Assembly (NCBI GenBank): GCA_902534735.1
Contig: CACARD010000002.1
Coordinates: 62,001-126,000 of the forward strand
Length of the DNA: 64,000 bases
Source of the DNA: an uncultured Pelagibacteraceae bacterium
Lineage (GTDB): Bacteria; Pseudomonadota; Alphaproteobacteria; Pelagibacterales; Pelagibacteraceae
Direction of reading: 5' to 3'
The stretch's first letter is position 1. Every line of letters begins with the position of its first letter. A program made the position numbers and the translations under genes. This document shows, one piece after another, positions 8,088 to 17,351 of this stretch. The notes under the pieces were generated by a model that saw only the letters and a program-made list of their open reading frames with translations, was not told the origin of the DNA and did no database searches.

Positions 8088-9169
8088 TGTATTTAATAAT
8101 AACTAGAACTTTCCCACCCGACATTGGTGGTATGCAAAATCTGATGTGGGGATTAGCAAGATCTTTATCAAAGTTAGATATGGTTAAAGTTTTTGCAGAT
8201 TACCACGAAGATCATAAAAAATTTGATGAGAAAGTTTCATTTACAATAGAAAGAGTTAGTGGAGTTAAATTATTAAGAAAATACAGAAAATCTCTACTAA
8301 TAAACGAATATTTAAATGAAAATAAAAATGTAAATTGTATTATTGCAGATCACTGGAAAAGTTTAGAACTTATAAAATCTTCAAAAAAGAAAATATGTTT
8401 AATTCACTCTAAAGAAATTAATCATCCTAAAGGATCTAGACTTAACAAAAAAGTTCTGGAGGTTTTAAATAATGTTGACCATGTGGTGGCAAACTCAAAC
8501 TTTACGAAAAATTTAGCGGTTAGTCTTGGAATTGAAGAAAAAAGATTAACAGTCATAAATCCAGGTGTAGATCCCGTTGAAGAAATTCCAAAAGATGATC
8601 TTAAACAAGCAGAAGAAATGTTAAAAGGAAAAAAACAAAGGCTAATTACTGTCTCAAGGTTTGATAAAAGAAAAAATCATGAAAAAGTTATAATGGCTAT
8701 TAGGAATTTAAAAGAGAAATATCCTGATATTACTTACACCTGTATAGGATACGGAGATGAAGAAGAAAATTTAAAAAAATTAGTGATAGAATTAAAACTT
8801 GATGAATATGTAAATTTTTTAAGCGATATATCTAATGAATTAAAAAATGCACTAATTGTAAAATCAAATATTTTTATAATGCCATCAATAATTCACAAAA
8901 CTTCAGTTGAGGGTTTTGGAATTTCTTTTATTGAAGCTGCGCAATATGGGATTCCATCTATAGGTGGTAAAGATGGTGGTGCTTCTGATGCAATTGTTCA
9001 TAATAAAACGGGATTGATTTGTGATGGTAATAGTCTAAATGAAATTTATTCAAGTATAGATAGTTTATTTGAAGGTAATAAATATATTGAGTTTGGAAAA
9101 GAGTGCAAAAGTCATTCTGAAAATTTTCTTTGGGATAAGATAATTGAAAACTATAAAAGAATCTTATAA
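8087..9169 (+). CDS. Glycosyltransferase family 4 protein
   Basis: This 360-aa enzyme has the two-Rossmann GT-B layout. The N-terminal TRTFPPDIGGMQNLMWGLA is the classic GT4 acceptor-side start. The C-terminal half has SRFDKRKNHEKVIMAI, the YGDEEENLKKL turn and the donor-binding GFGISFIEAAQYGIPSIGG (E-x7-E-like motif, about residues 280-300). It probably transfers a sugar from a nucleotide donor to lipid, LPS or another surface glycan at the inner face of the membrane. It is translationally coupled to the thioredoxin-like gene. Confidence 0.9.
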   Translation: MYLIITRTFPPDIGGMQNLMWGLARSLSKLDMVKVFADYHEDHKKFDEKVSFTIERVSGVKLLRKYRKSLLINEYLNENKNVNCIIADHWKSLELIKSSKKKICLIHSKEINHPKGSRLNKKVLEVLNNVDHVVANSNFTKNLAVSLGIEEKRLTVINPGVDPVEEIPKDDLKQAEEMLKGKKQRLITVSRFDKRKNHEKVIMAIRNLKEKYPDITYTCIGYGDEEENLKKLVIELKLDEYVNFLSDISNELKNALIVKSNIFIMPSIIHKTSVEGFGISFIEAAQYGIPSIGGKDGGASDAIVHNKTGLICDGNSLNEIYSSIDSLFEGNKYIEFGKECKSHSENFLWDKIIENYKRIL

Positions 9170-9178
9170 AGTTAAAAT

Positions 9179-9595
9179 ATGTTAGATAAATTTAATGGAA
9201 TAATTTATTTAAGTATTTTTATTTTACATTTTATTGTTTACGCCGTTTATGCTTTCAGAACAGTTGTTGCAACAAAGTCATTTTTAGATCAATACAATAT
9301 AGATCACTCTGCAGCTGTGATGGTTAGATTTTTTGGAGCTCCATTTATTGCATCAGTTTTAGTAGCACTATACATAATGTTTATTAAAGCAGATGGTTTG
9401 GCAGGAACATGGGGTTTCTTTACATTAATTTTTGCACAAAACGTTTTATATTTTTTAATTGGGATATATACAATTTATATCAATAAGCTTGGACATAACG
9501 AAAAAACAAATAGCGAAGGGGTAATTGCCTCAGGAATTTTGACAGTTTTAAGTGGGATTCTTTGTTACGGTCTAGCTGATAAAATTTATATTTAA
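9179..9595 (+). CDS. Four-helix membrane protein of unknown function
   Basis: This 138-aa protein has four predicted membrane helices at about residues 7-27, 50-70, 78-98 and 115-135, with short loops (for example RTVVATKSFLDQYNIDHSAA). I do not recognise a named family. It follows a glycosyltransferase after 9 bp and could belong to the same transcript. Its stop overlaps the convergent tctA stop in the four bases TTAA. Confidence 0.7.
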   Translation: MLDKFNGIIYLSIFILHFIVYAVYAFRTVVATKSFLDQYNIDHSAAVMVRFFGAPFIASVLVALYIMFIKADGLAGTWGFFTLIFAQNVLYFLIGIYTIYINKLGHNEKTNSEGVIASGILTVLSGILCYGLADKIYI

Positions 9596-11091
9596 TTTTT
9601 TTTTCTAAAAGTTGAAAATATTTGCCACCCAACAATTGTGATTGTAATCAATAATATTATTAGAGTTATTGGTCTATCCCATAAAAAATTAGGTGACCCA
9701 TCGCTTATTAAAAGTGATCTTCTCAATGTTTCCTCCATTAGTCCTCCAAGTACAAAAGCTAATATTAAAGGTGGCATGGGAAAATCGTAGAGCCTTAAAA
9801 AAGTTGCAACCACTGCAATACCTATCATTAAAAAAATATCAAAATTATTAAATGACATTAAATAAATTCCTGTTACTGAGAAAAATAAAATTAAAGGTAT
9901 TAAGTAATTTCTAGGTACCGCTAAAATTCTAGCGATATAGGGAATTAATGGCAAATTTAAAATTAAAAGTACAACCATACCAATATACATTGACATGATA
10001 ACCGACCAAAAAATTTCAGGGTTTGTCTGATAAAGTCTTGGCCCTGGCTGAATACCAAATCCTAAAAGAGCTCCAAGCATCACAGCTGTTGTACCACTTC
10101 CAGGAATTCCTAATGTTAGTAATGGAACAAATGATCCAGAGCAAGCTGCATTGTTAGCAGTTTCTGGTGCGGATAAACCATGAACACTACCTTTTCCAAA
10201 TTTTTGTTTTTCTTCTTCATTCACATAATTTCTTTCCATTCCATAAGCTAAGAAAGATGCTATAGTTGCGCCTGCTCCAGGTAAAACACCTATCAAAAAA
10301 CCCAATATAGATGACCTAGGTATCGTTTTAACCATTTTAATCGTTTCTTCTTTATTTACTTTAATTGAACCTAGTTCTGTTAATGAAATTTGCTTTGCAG
10401 CTCTATTTGGATCTTTTCCTCTAAAAATAATTGTAAGTGCTTCACTCATTGCAAATGTAGCCATGACGATTAATACAAAGCTAATTCCATCAGTTAGATT
10501 CATATTATTAAATGTGAACCTTGTGATATCTGACAACGAGTCTTGTCCTACAGTTGCTAACATTAATCCTAAAACTACCATCATCATTGCTTTTAAAAAC
10601 TGTCCTTTAGATGAGAATGCAGAAATTGCAGTTAAACCTAAAATCATTAGTGCAAAATAGTCAGGTGACCTAAAAGCTAAACTTACTTTTGACAAACTAG
10701 GAGCTGCAACTAATAAAAATATTGCAGAAATTGTTCCACCAGCAAATGAACTATAAGCGGCGATTGCTAAAGCTTTACCTGCTTTACCTTGTTGTGCCAT
10801 TGGATAGCCATCAAATGCAGTAGCAACAGTTCCTGGTATTCCAGGTGCATTTAACAAAATTGAAGATGTAGATCCTCCAAATACCGCACCATAGTATACA
10901 CCAGCCATCAAAATTAAACCTGTTGATGGATCAAAGCCATAAGTAATTGGTATCATTAATGCTATTGCAGTCATTGGTCCAAGTCCAGGCAACATACCAA
11001 TTATTGTTCCGGCGAAACAACCAACCATTACCATTAAAATATTTGTTAATGATAATGCTGTTGATAATCCGATAAGTATTCCTTCGATCAT
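9592..11091 (-). CDS. tctA: Tripartite tricarboxylate transporter large permease TctA
   Basis: This 499-aa integral membrane protein has about twelve helices and the duplicated TctA signatures. MLPGLGPMTAIALMIPITYG lies near residues 33-52, and a second GVLPGAGATIASFLAYG-type motif is near 265-280. It is the channel subunit of TTT transporters, which use a periplasmic TctC protein. The ATG overlaps the tctB stop by 4 bp, so tctBA are coupled. The solute is unknown, because TTT systems vary widely in ligand. Confidence 0.95.
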   Translation of the reverse strand: MIEGILIGLSTALSLTNILMVMVGCFAGTIIGMLPGLGPMTAIALMIPITYGFDPSTGLILMAGVYYGAVFGGSTSSILLNAPGIPGTVATAFDGYPMAQQGKAGKALAIAAYSSFAGGTISAIFLLVAAPSLSKVSLAFRSPDYFALMILGLTAISAFSSKGQFLKAMMMVVLGLMLATVGQDSLSDITRFTFNNMNLTDGISFVLIVMATFAMSEALTIIFRGKDPNRAAKQISLTELGSIKVNKEETIKMVKTIPRSSILGFLIGVLPGAGATIASFLAYGMERNYVNEEEKQKFGKGSVHGLSAPETANNAACSGSFVPLLTLGIPGSGTTAVMLGALLGFGIQPGPRLYQTNPEIFWSVIMSMYIGMVVLLILNLPLIPYIARILAVPRNYLIPLILFFSVTGIYLMSFNNFDIFLMIGIAVVATFLRLYDFPMPPLILAFVLGGLMEETLRRSLLISDGSPNFLWDRPITLIILLITITIVGWQIFSTFRKKN

Positions 11092-11558
11092 CCCATAACT
11101 CCAATATATTTTAAAAATGGATCACGAAGATAAATATTTAATAAACCATGCAACAAATACATAAATGCAGCAACAAATGGAAAAGACAAAATAAACATCA
11201 GTCCCCATCTTCTTTCACCTAAGAAATAATAGGATGCAAAAAGAAATAAAGAAGTTGATATAAAATATCCAATTTTTAAAATTACAGCTGCATATATTAG
11301 TGAGATAATTATTAGATAGATTATACTTTTATAATCTAAATGTTTATGATTTACCTCTGTAGTAACTTTCTCAGGTAAAATAATTTTTAAACTCGATAAA
11401 ATTATTCCTGCCCAACCTAAATATATTGGAAAAGTCCTAGCATTGAATGGTGCACTCTCATCAAATGCAAATACTTGAATATTGTAAGCTGTATATAGAT
11501 AGAATACAGATAAGACTAAAAAAAGCAGTGAGATAAATTTTGTAGGGCTTATTCTCAC
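11088..11558 (-). CDS. tctB: Tripartite tricarboxylate transporter small permease TctB
   Basis: This 156-aa protein with four helices is typical of TctB. Helix 1 (KFISLLFLVLSVFYLYTAYNI) is followed by a periplasmic segment ending in FPIYLGWAGIILS, and the last helix pair carries YYFLGERRWGLMF. The start is a GTG (11558-11556). No ATG exists nearby, and the start sits inside the 5-prime arm of an intrinsic-terminator hairpin. It is coupled to tctA by a 4-bp overlap and follows tctC. Confidence 0.88.
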   Translation of the reverse strand: MRISPTKFISLLFLVLSVFYLYTAYNIQVFAFDESAPFNARTFPIYLGWAGIILSSLKIILPEKVTTEVNHKHLDYKSIIYLIIISLIYAAVILKIGYFISTSLFLFASYYFLGERRWGLMFILSFPFVAAFMYLLHGLLNIYLRDPFLKYIGVMG

Positions 11559-11564
11559 TGCTTT
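11518..11564 (-). terminator. Intrinsic-terminator hairpin overlapping the tctB start codon
   Basis: On the minus strand, AAAGCAGTGAGA (11564-11553) pairs perfectly with TCTCACTGCTTT (11533-11522). The 12-bp stem is followed by further T (seven in total, three of them in the stem). The loop is 19 nt. The tctB GTG start (11558-11556) lies in the 5-prime arm, so the hairpin can both stop transcription after tctC and mask tctB initiation. A small 7-bp hairpin (11575-11592) covers the tctC stop codon just upstream. Confidence 0.8.
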
Positions 11565-11588
11565 ACATTCTTTAATAATCTATAAAGA

Positions 11589-12563
11589 TTATATTACTCC
11601 AAGTTTTTTCATCAGAGCTGTCATTTCAACTGTTTGCTTTTCTAAAAACGCATCAAATTTAGAACCTGGGTTATAAATATTTACCCATGCATTTCTTTTT
11701 CTAACAGCTTCCCACTCTGGTGTTTTTTGAACATCGCCAAGCATTTTAGAGATTTTGTTATAGTCACTCATGCTCATGCTTTTTGGTGCAAAGAAACCTC
11801 TCCAGTTAACAAACTGAACATCATATCCTTGCTCTTTTAATGTTGGAGCTTCTGGCGCATCGCTTACTCTTTCAGGAGCTGTAATACCAATTATTCTAAC
11901 TTGGTCTCTAGCACCCATTACTTCACCTAAACCTGTTGAAAGTATTTGAGTTTCTCCAGATAAAAGTCCAGCAAGTGCTTTTCCACCAGCATCATATGGA
12001 ACATAAATTACATCGTTTGGATTTGCTCCAGCTGCTTGGAAAGCTAAAGCACCAATTAAGTGGTCCATACTTCCTCTTACAGATCCACCAGCCATTTTTA
12101 TTGACTTTGGATCTTTTTGATATTGATCAACTGCATCTTTGAAATTTTTTATAGGTGAATTTTTTGCAACAACTATTGCACCATAATCTCCAATTACACC
12201 CGCAATTGGTTTAACATCTTTATAAGATAATGTTCCAGTACCTTTTACATAACCTTTGTGTCTAGTAATAGATCTTAACACCAATGGTGTTGACTGAACT
12301 AAAACTGTATCTTTTGGAGCGTTATTGATTAGGTAAGCCAAAGCCTTACCACCTCCACCACCTGACATATTTTCAAATGATGCGCTTTTCAAAAAACCAG
12401 CTTTTGTTAATGCTTCTCCAGTACCTCTAGCGGTTCCATCCCAACCACCACCAGCACCACCTCCAATTAAAAAATGTAATTTTTCAACTGCAAATGAACT
12501 TGTTGATGAAAATAGAAGGAAAGCAGAGAATAAAACTGAAATAAAAGTTTTAATTAGTTTCAT
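11589..12563 (-). CDS. tctC: Tripartite tricarboxylate transporter binding protein TctC
   Basis: The track ORF starts 14 codons upstream, but the ATG at 12563 is preceded by AGAGGA and begins a normal signal peptide (MKLIKTFISVLFSAFLLFSS, cut near SFA). The mature protein has the TctC hallmarks GGGAGGGWDGTARG near the N-terminus, AGGSVRGSMDHL and YVPYDAGGKALAGLLSGE. It is the periplasmic solute-binding protein of the tctCBA operon. Ligands of the family include citrate, other carboxylates and aromatic acids; this one is unknown. Confidence 0.93.
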   Translation of the reverse strand: MKLIKTFISVLFSAFLLFSSTSSFAVEKLHFLIGGGAGGGWDGTARGTGEALTKAGFLKSASFENMSGGGGGKALAYLINNAPKDTVLVQSTPLVLRSITRHKGYVKGTGTLSYKDVKPIAGVIGDYGAIVVAKNSPIKNFKDAVDQYQKDPKSIKMAGGSVRGSMDHLIGALAFQAAGANPNDVIYVPYDAGGKALAGLLSGETQILSTGLGEVMGARDQVRIIGITAPERVSDAPEAPTLKEQGYDVQFVNWRGFFAPKSMSMSDYNKISKMLGDVQKTPEWEAVRKRNAWVNIYNPGSKFDAFLEKQTVEMTALMKKLGVI

Positions 12564-12624
12564 TATTTCCTCTCTTATTATATTTATGAAATCATCATTA
12601 AACATAAGTTATAAATTTTAGTCA

Positions 12625-13704
12625 ATGCTCAAATATAATATTTCCAAAAACATAAAAGAATATATTTTAGCTTTAGTAGGTAGTTATAAAGCTTTATTTA
12701 TAGGACTTGTTGGTGGATACTTAGGTACTTTAATTAATATACCTTTACCCTGGTTATTAGGATCTCTAGGTTTAAATTTATGTTTCGCATTTACAAATTT
12801 TAAAATAGTTTTTCCAACTAAATTATTAAATCCTATATTTTTAATTGTTGGTATAATTCTAGGTGGGACTTTAAATGTAACATTATTGTATAAAATTCAT
12901 CTATGGATTTTTTCATCATTAGCGATGTTAATCTGCACAATAGTAAGTACTATTCTTGCTGGTTATTATTTTTTTAAAGTTTGTAAATTTAGTAAGTTCA
13001 TTTCAGTTTTGGCAGCTCTTCCAGGTGCATTTGTTCCAATATCTGCAGCTTTATTAGAATTTGGTAAATCAAAAAATGATAAAGGTGTTTTGATACCTCA
13101 GGCTACTAGGGTGATATTTATTGTAAGTTTTGTTCCGATTTTTTTTATTAATAATTTAGGTTTCTCAGAAATGACCGGTTACAATTACGAAAATATCTAT
13201 AATGAAAGATATTTTTTAGAAATATTATTTTTATTAATAATCTGTTTCATTTTTGCAAACATTTTAAAAAATTATAAAATTCCATCACCTACTTTGGTTG
13301 GTGCGATGGCTTTATCTGGTGCTTTTTATACCTTTGAAATAATTAATGCCAGATTTCCAGATGCATTTATAAATATTGCATTTATATTTCTAGGCACCGC
13401 TTTAGGTACCAGATTAAACGGATTAAAAATAAAAGAATTATTATTTTTTATTTTTCATGGAATAGTTGTTAGTTCAATTTTGGTAATTGTTGCAATGATA
13501 ACTGCTTATTTGCTTACTTATATAGGGTTTGAATTTATCCCAACTTTTTTAAGTTTTGCTCCTGGAGGTATTCATGAAATGGTTGTTATTAGTGTTGCTT
13601 ATAACATTGATCCAATATTTGTGAGCTACCATCATTTTTTAAGAATTTTCATAATAGTTTTATTTTTGCCTTTTTTATTATCAAAATTTAAAGAAACTAA
13701 CTAA
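12625..13704 (+). CDS. AbrB-family membrane protein
   Basis: This 359-aa polytopic membrane protein has two similar halves. Each contains a glycine-rich pore-like motif: FIGLVGGYLGTLINIPLPWLLGS in half one and the matching PSPTLVGAMALSG in half two. PGAFVPISAALLEFG and APGGIHEMVVISVAY are conserved in the AbrB family (Pfam AbrB, often misnamed ammonia monooxygenase). The family is presumed to transport something or to regulate at the membrane; no substrate is established here. It is divergent from tctC across a short spacer, so a link with carboxylate uptake is possible. Confidence 0.88.
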   Translation: MLKYNISKNIKEYILALVGSYKALFIGLVGGYLGTLINIPLPWLLGSLGLNLCFAFTNFKIVFPTKLLNPIFLIVGIILGGTLNVTLLYKIHLWIFSSLAMLICTIVSTILAGYYFFKVCKFSKFISVLAALPGAFVPISAALLEFGKSKNDKGVLIPQATRVIFIVSFVPIFFINNLGFSEMTGYNYENIYNERYFLEILFLLIICFIFANILKNYKIPSPTLVGAMALSGAFYTFEIINARFPDAFINIAFIFLGTALGTRLNGLKIKELLFFIFHGIVVSSILVIVAMITAYLLTYIGFEFIPTFLSFAPGGIHEMVVISVAYNIDPIFVSYHHFLRIFIIVLFLPFLLSKFKETN

Positions 13705-14638
13705 AAGCTTCTTTCATTCTTTGAAAAACCTTATCTGCTGAAAGTTTAGTTAAATCTGCAACTTGAATTGCTTTGAAATGTTCTCTTTCAATACTCACTT
13801 TTTTAGCTGTAGTGTGTGATCCAAATAATACTAGACCTCTTACATTTAAATGAGCCGCCATATGTGCTGGACCTGTATCATTAGAAATAACAAAATAACT
13901 ATCTTTTATTAATGAGGAAAGTTGTGAAATATTGAGTGCTTTATTATTATATAAAATAATATTAGCATCAATATCATTAGCTAATTTGATTTCATTTGGA
14001 CCTGGAGCAATTAAAATTTGAATTTCATCTTTAAAAGTAGATTTAATTTTTTTTATCAATTCATTGTAATATGGCCATCTTTTTATAGTTAAGTGAGATG
14101 ATGAAAAAGGGAATAAAATTATATATTTGTTTAAATTGTATCTTTTCTTAATTTCTGAAATATCTTCACAACTCCATGAAAAATCAGGTTTGGTCACTTT
14201 ATTAGTCTTTATACCAGACACATTTAACTGATGTTTAAAACGATTTAGAACAGTGTCTTTGTCAAATTCTGTCTTATTTGTTCCCTCTGGAAGAGTTGTT
14301 TCTGTTGAAGACCAAACGTCTGATGAAGCTTTTGGAAAGAGAATTTTTTTATAAAAAATGGTTCTTTTAGAATTCTGAAGATCATAAACTTTAACAAATT
14401 TATATTTTTTAATTTTTCTCATTAATAAATATAAATAAATTAAGTTAAATCTAGAGAGGCGTTTATCTAAAATGATATCTGTTACATTTGGGTTTTTTTT
14501 CAATAAATCAAAATAAGGTTTAGTCGATAGTACATAAAGATCATCATTTGGATGATTATCAGATATATCTTGAATTGCGCCACTTGCTTGGGCTATATCA
14601 CCTAAAGATCCGTGTTTTATAATAAGTATATTAGACAT
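13697..14638 (-). CDS. Glycosyltransferase family 9 (heptosyltransferase-like)
   Basis: This 313-aa protein opens MSNILIIKHGSLGDIAQASGAI, the diagnostic GT9 N-terminus (IKHGSLGD). It later has LFPFSSSHLTIKRWP and the donor-site motif ISNDTGPAHMAAHL, followed by LFGSHTTAK. These match ADP-heptose:LPS heptosyltransferases that extend the LPS inner core in the cytoplasm. The acceptor cannot be assigned. The 3-prime end overlaps the convergent AbrB gene by 8 bp, and the start is divergent from a DUF6165 gene that may act in the same surface-glycan process. Confidence 0.9.
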   Translation of the reverse strand: MSNILIIKHGSLGDIAQASGAIQDISDNHPNDDLYVLSTKPYFDLLKKNPNVTDIILDKRLSRFNLIYLYLLMRKIKKYKFVKVYDLQNSKRTIFYKKILFPKASSDVWSSTETTLPEGTNKTEFDKDTVLNRFKHQLNVSGIKTNKVTKPDFSWSCEDISEIKKRYNLNKYIILFPFSSSHLTIKRWPYYNELIKKIKSTFKDEIQILIAPGPNEIKLANDIDANIILYNNKALNISQLSSLIKDSYFVISNDTGPAHMAAHLNVRGLVLFGSHTTAKKVSIEREHFKAIQVADLTKLSADKVFQRMKEAFS

Positions 14639-14670
14639 ATTTTTAACAACTTAACATAATATAAATTTAT

Positions 14671-15060
14671 ATGAATAAAATTTTAGTAGAGGTATCAGTT
14701 GGAGAATTGCTAGATAAAATTTCAATTTTAGAAATTAAATCCGAAAAGATTAAAGATCCTGATAAACTAAATTTTATAAATGATGAATATAAAATTTTGA
14801 AAGATCAATTAAATAGCAATATAAAAAATTATAGTAAAATTGAAAGTTTATATAATTCTCTAAAAGAAATTAATTTAAAGCTTTGGGTTATAGAGGATAA
14901 CAAAAGACTTTGTGAAAAAAACTCAGACTTTGGGGAAAAATTTATTAAATTATCAAGAGATGTTCACTTCTTGAATGATGAGCGGGCAAAGTTAAAACTA
15001 GAAATAAATAATAAAACTGGCTCTAAAATCAAAGAAATTAAAGAATACACAAAATATTAA
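14671..15060 (+). CDS. DUF6165 family protein
   Basis: This 129-aa, charged, mostly helical protein begins MNKILVEVSVGELLDKISIL and contains LWVIEDNKRLCE and the helix FGEKFIKLSRDVHFLNDERAKLK. It resembles DUF6165, small proteins usually encoded beside glycosyltransferases of LPS or capsule loci. That fits its position divergent from a GT9 gene. No catalytic motif is visible and the role is unknown. Confidence 0.75.
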   Translation: MNKILVEVSVGELLDKISILEIKSEKIKDPDKLNFINDEYKILKDQLNSNIKNYSKIESLYNSLKEINLKLWVIEDNKRLCEKNSDFGEKFIKLSRDVHFLNDERAKLKLEINNKTGSKIKEIKEYTKY

Positions 15061-15061
15061 T

Positions 15062-15784
15062 TTATTCCCAGTCAAACCTTTGAAAAGAATCAAATATCTT
15101 AAAGATACCTTGCGACCATTGATTACAAACTTTAGAAAATTCAGGGTCATTCATATTTAAACATTTAAGAGATGCTATTTTAATTTCATCTTTTTTGATA
15201 ACAGCAAAATCTATAGGTGGACCAACTGTTAAATCACTTTTTAATGTCGAGTCCATTGATATCAGTGCACATCTTGATGCATCTCCAATTGAAACTTTTG
15301 GTGTGATTACTCTATCTAAAATAGGTTTTCCATATTTTACTTCTCCTATAACTAAATATGGTTTGCTATCTGCTGGACGAATATAATTGCCTTGAGGGTA
15401 AACTAAATATAATTCTGGTGGCTGATCTTTTATTTGACCACCAACAATAAATGTTGAACCTAGTAAAACGCTATCAGTATTGATTCCTTGTGGAGACGAA
15501 TGTTCAATATTAAGAGAACCTATATAGGAGGCAATTTGCTCAAAATCACTGCAGGTGTTTAAATTCATAATTCCAGTCTCACTTTTTAAATCTTTTTTAA
15601 TTGAATTATAGACTGCTTGAGAAGTTCCAAGATTTCCTGAAGTAACAATTATAATTGTTCTATCTCCAACATCGTGGGTAAGCATTTTAGAATATATATT
15701 TACATTATCTAATCCTGCATTTGTTCTAGAGTCAGATGCGAAAACTAAACCTGTCTCTGTTTTAATACCAATACAATAAGTCAT
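15062..15784 (-). CDS. Anbu-type proteasome-like peptidase
   Basis: This 240-aa Ntn-hydrolase matches the Anbu family (COG3484), ancestral-like relatives of HslV and proteasome beta subunits. After removal of Met1 the nucleophile would be Thr2 (MTYCIGIKTETGLVFASDSR), with Asp18 and Lys33 in the expected places. SGNLGTSQAVYNSI is family-typical. Anbu forms self-compartmentalised rings without a known ATPase. Its usual neighbours are a circularly permuted ATP-grasp, an alpha-E protein and a transglutaminase; here only the ATP-grasp is present, divergently. Confidence 0.9.
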   Translation of the reverse strand: MTYCIGIKTETGLVFASDSRTNAGLDNVNIYSKMLTHDVGDRTIIIVTSGNLGTSQAVYNSIKKDLKSETGIMNLNTCSDFEQIASYIGSLNIEHSSPQGINTDSVLLGSTFIVGGQIKDQPPELYLVYPQGNYIRPADSKPYLVIGEVKYGKPILDRVITPKVSIGDASRCALISMDSTLKSDLTVGPPIDFAVIKKDEIKIASLKCLNMNDPEFSKVCNQWSQGIFKIFDSFQRFDWE

Positions 15785-15899
15785 AATAAAATTAACTGTT
15801 TAAATTATATGTGATTACAATAAAACCCATTTATTTCATATCAGATATCTAATTTAATCATTTGCTTATTGTAGTCTTATGTAAAAAAATTGAATTAAT

Positions 15900-17348
15900 A
15901 TGTCTGATTTTTGGAAAAATTACGATTCAAAATCAACTTTTGATGGATATATCAGCAAAGAGAAGAAGCTTAGAAGTCATGCTAAGATCATTGCGGGAAT
16001 ACTTGAAAAATACGGAAAAAAAAAATTACAAGAAATAGAAAAAAATTGTCAAAGTACAATAAGTGCTAGAGGAATAAATTTTCGAGTGTATGCAGCAAAT
16101 AATAGAGCTGAAGAAAAAAAATGGCCTTTAGATATTATTCCAAGAATAATTCCAAAAAGTCAATGGTTAAAAGTTGCAAAAGGACTTGCGCAAAGAGTTA
16201 AAGCTCTGAATTTATTTATCGATGATGTATACAATTCAAAAAAAATATTCAAAGATAAAGTAATACCTAAAGAGTTAATTTTTAATTCACCATTATATCT
16301 AAAAGAATGTGAAGGTTTTTCCCCAAAGCATAAGGCTTGGTCAAATATATCTGGCATAGATCTTATAAAAAATATAGATGGAGATTTTTTAGTTCTTGAA
16401 GATAATTTAAGAGTTCCATCTGGTGTTTCATATATGTTAGAAAATAGAATGGTTATGAGAGATATTTTTCCAGAATTATTTACAAGATATAAAGTTTCTT
16501 CAGTTCATCAATATGCGAATAAATTATATAATTGTATGACAGAATGCATTCCTAAAAAAACAAACAACCCACACATGGTTTTGTTAACACCTGGTATCTA
16601 TAACTCTGCATATTTTGAACATTCTTTTTTAGCAGAGCAAATGGGAATAGCGTTGGTAGAAGGTAAAGATTTATTTGTAGAAAATGATAACGTTTACATG
16701 AAAACAGTCAAAGGTCCGTTAAAAGTTGATTGTATATATCGTCGTATAGATGACAATTTTATGGATCCTAAGGTTTTTTTTAAAGGATCCCTATTAGGTG
16801 TTCCTGGTGTTTTTAAATCTTGGAGAAAAGGGAACGTTGGGATAATTAATGCTTTAGGAACTGGAGTAGCAGATGATAAGGCAGTTTATTCTTATGTTAA
16901 TAAAATGATAATTTACTACCTGGGTGAACAACCGATCATTGATCAAGTGGAAACCCTTCTTTGTAGTGATAAAAAAAATAGAGATCACGTAATTGATAAT
17001 ATTTCAAAATATGTAGTTAAACCTTCAAATGCTTCTGGTGGTTATGGAATTATGATTGGTCCAAAAGCGTCAAAAACGGAAAAAGAAGAAATGATAAAAA
17101 ATATAAAAAAAAATCCAAGAAATTACATAGCTCAGCCATTAGAGATATTATCTACTGTGCCTACGATAACACCTGATAACATAGAGCCAAGACATTTAGA
17201 TTTAAGACCTTTTATTTTAACAGGCAAATCAACTTATGTAACAACTGGTGGACTAACTAGAGTTGCTCTAAAAAAAGGGAGTACAATTGTTAATAGTTCA
17301 CAAGGAGGAGGTTCTAAAGATACATTAATTGTAGATAGTAAAAATTAA
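15900..17348 (+). CDS. Circularly permuted ATP-grasp type 2 protein
   Basis: This 482-aa protein matches the circularly permuted ATP-grasp family (COG2308) linked genetically to Anbu. Landmarks are TISARGINFRVYAANN, the block LDIIPRIIPKSQWLKVAKGLAQRVKALN, VLEDNLRVPSGVSYMLENR, and the ATP-grasp lysine and glycine-loop region YVVKPSNASGGYGIMIGPK. RHLDLRPFILTG supplies late catalytic residues. It probably makes an amide-type bond, perhaps peptide tagging, but the substrate is unknown. The alpha-E domain that often accompanies or is fused to it is absent here. Confidence 0.88.
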   Translation: MSDFWKNYDSKSTFDGYISKEKKLRSHAKIIAGILEKYGKKKLQEIEKNCQSTISARGINFRVYAANNRAEEKKWPLDIIPRIIPKSQWLKVAKGLAQRVKALNLFIDDVYNSKKIFKDKVIPKELIFNSPLYLKECEGFSPKHKAWSNISGIDLIKNIDGDFLVLEDNLRVPSGVSYMLENRMVMRDIFPELFTRYKVSSVHQYANKLYNCMTECIPKKTNNPHMVLLTPGIYNSAYFEHSFLAEQMGIALVEGKDLFVENDNVYMKTVKGPLKVDCIYRRIDDNFMDPKVFFKGSLLGVPGVFKSWRKGNVGIINALGTGVADDKAVYSYVNKMIIYYLGEQPIIDQVETLLCSDKKNRDHVIDNISKYVVKPSNASGGYGIMIGPKASKTEKEEMIKNIKKNPRNYIAQPLEILSTVPTITPDNIEPRHLDLRPFILTGKSTYVTTGGLTRVALKKGSTIVNSSQGGGSKDTLIVDSKN

Positions 17349-17351
17349 AAA

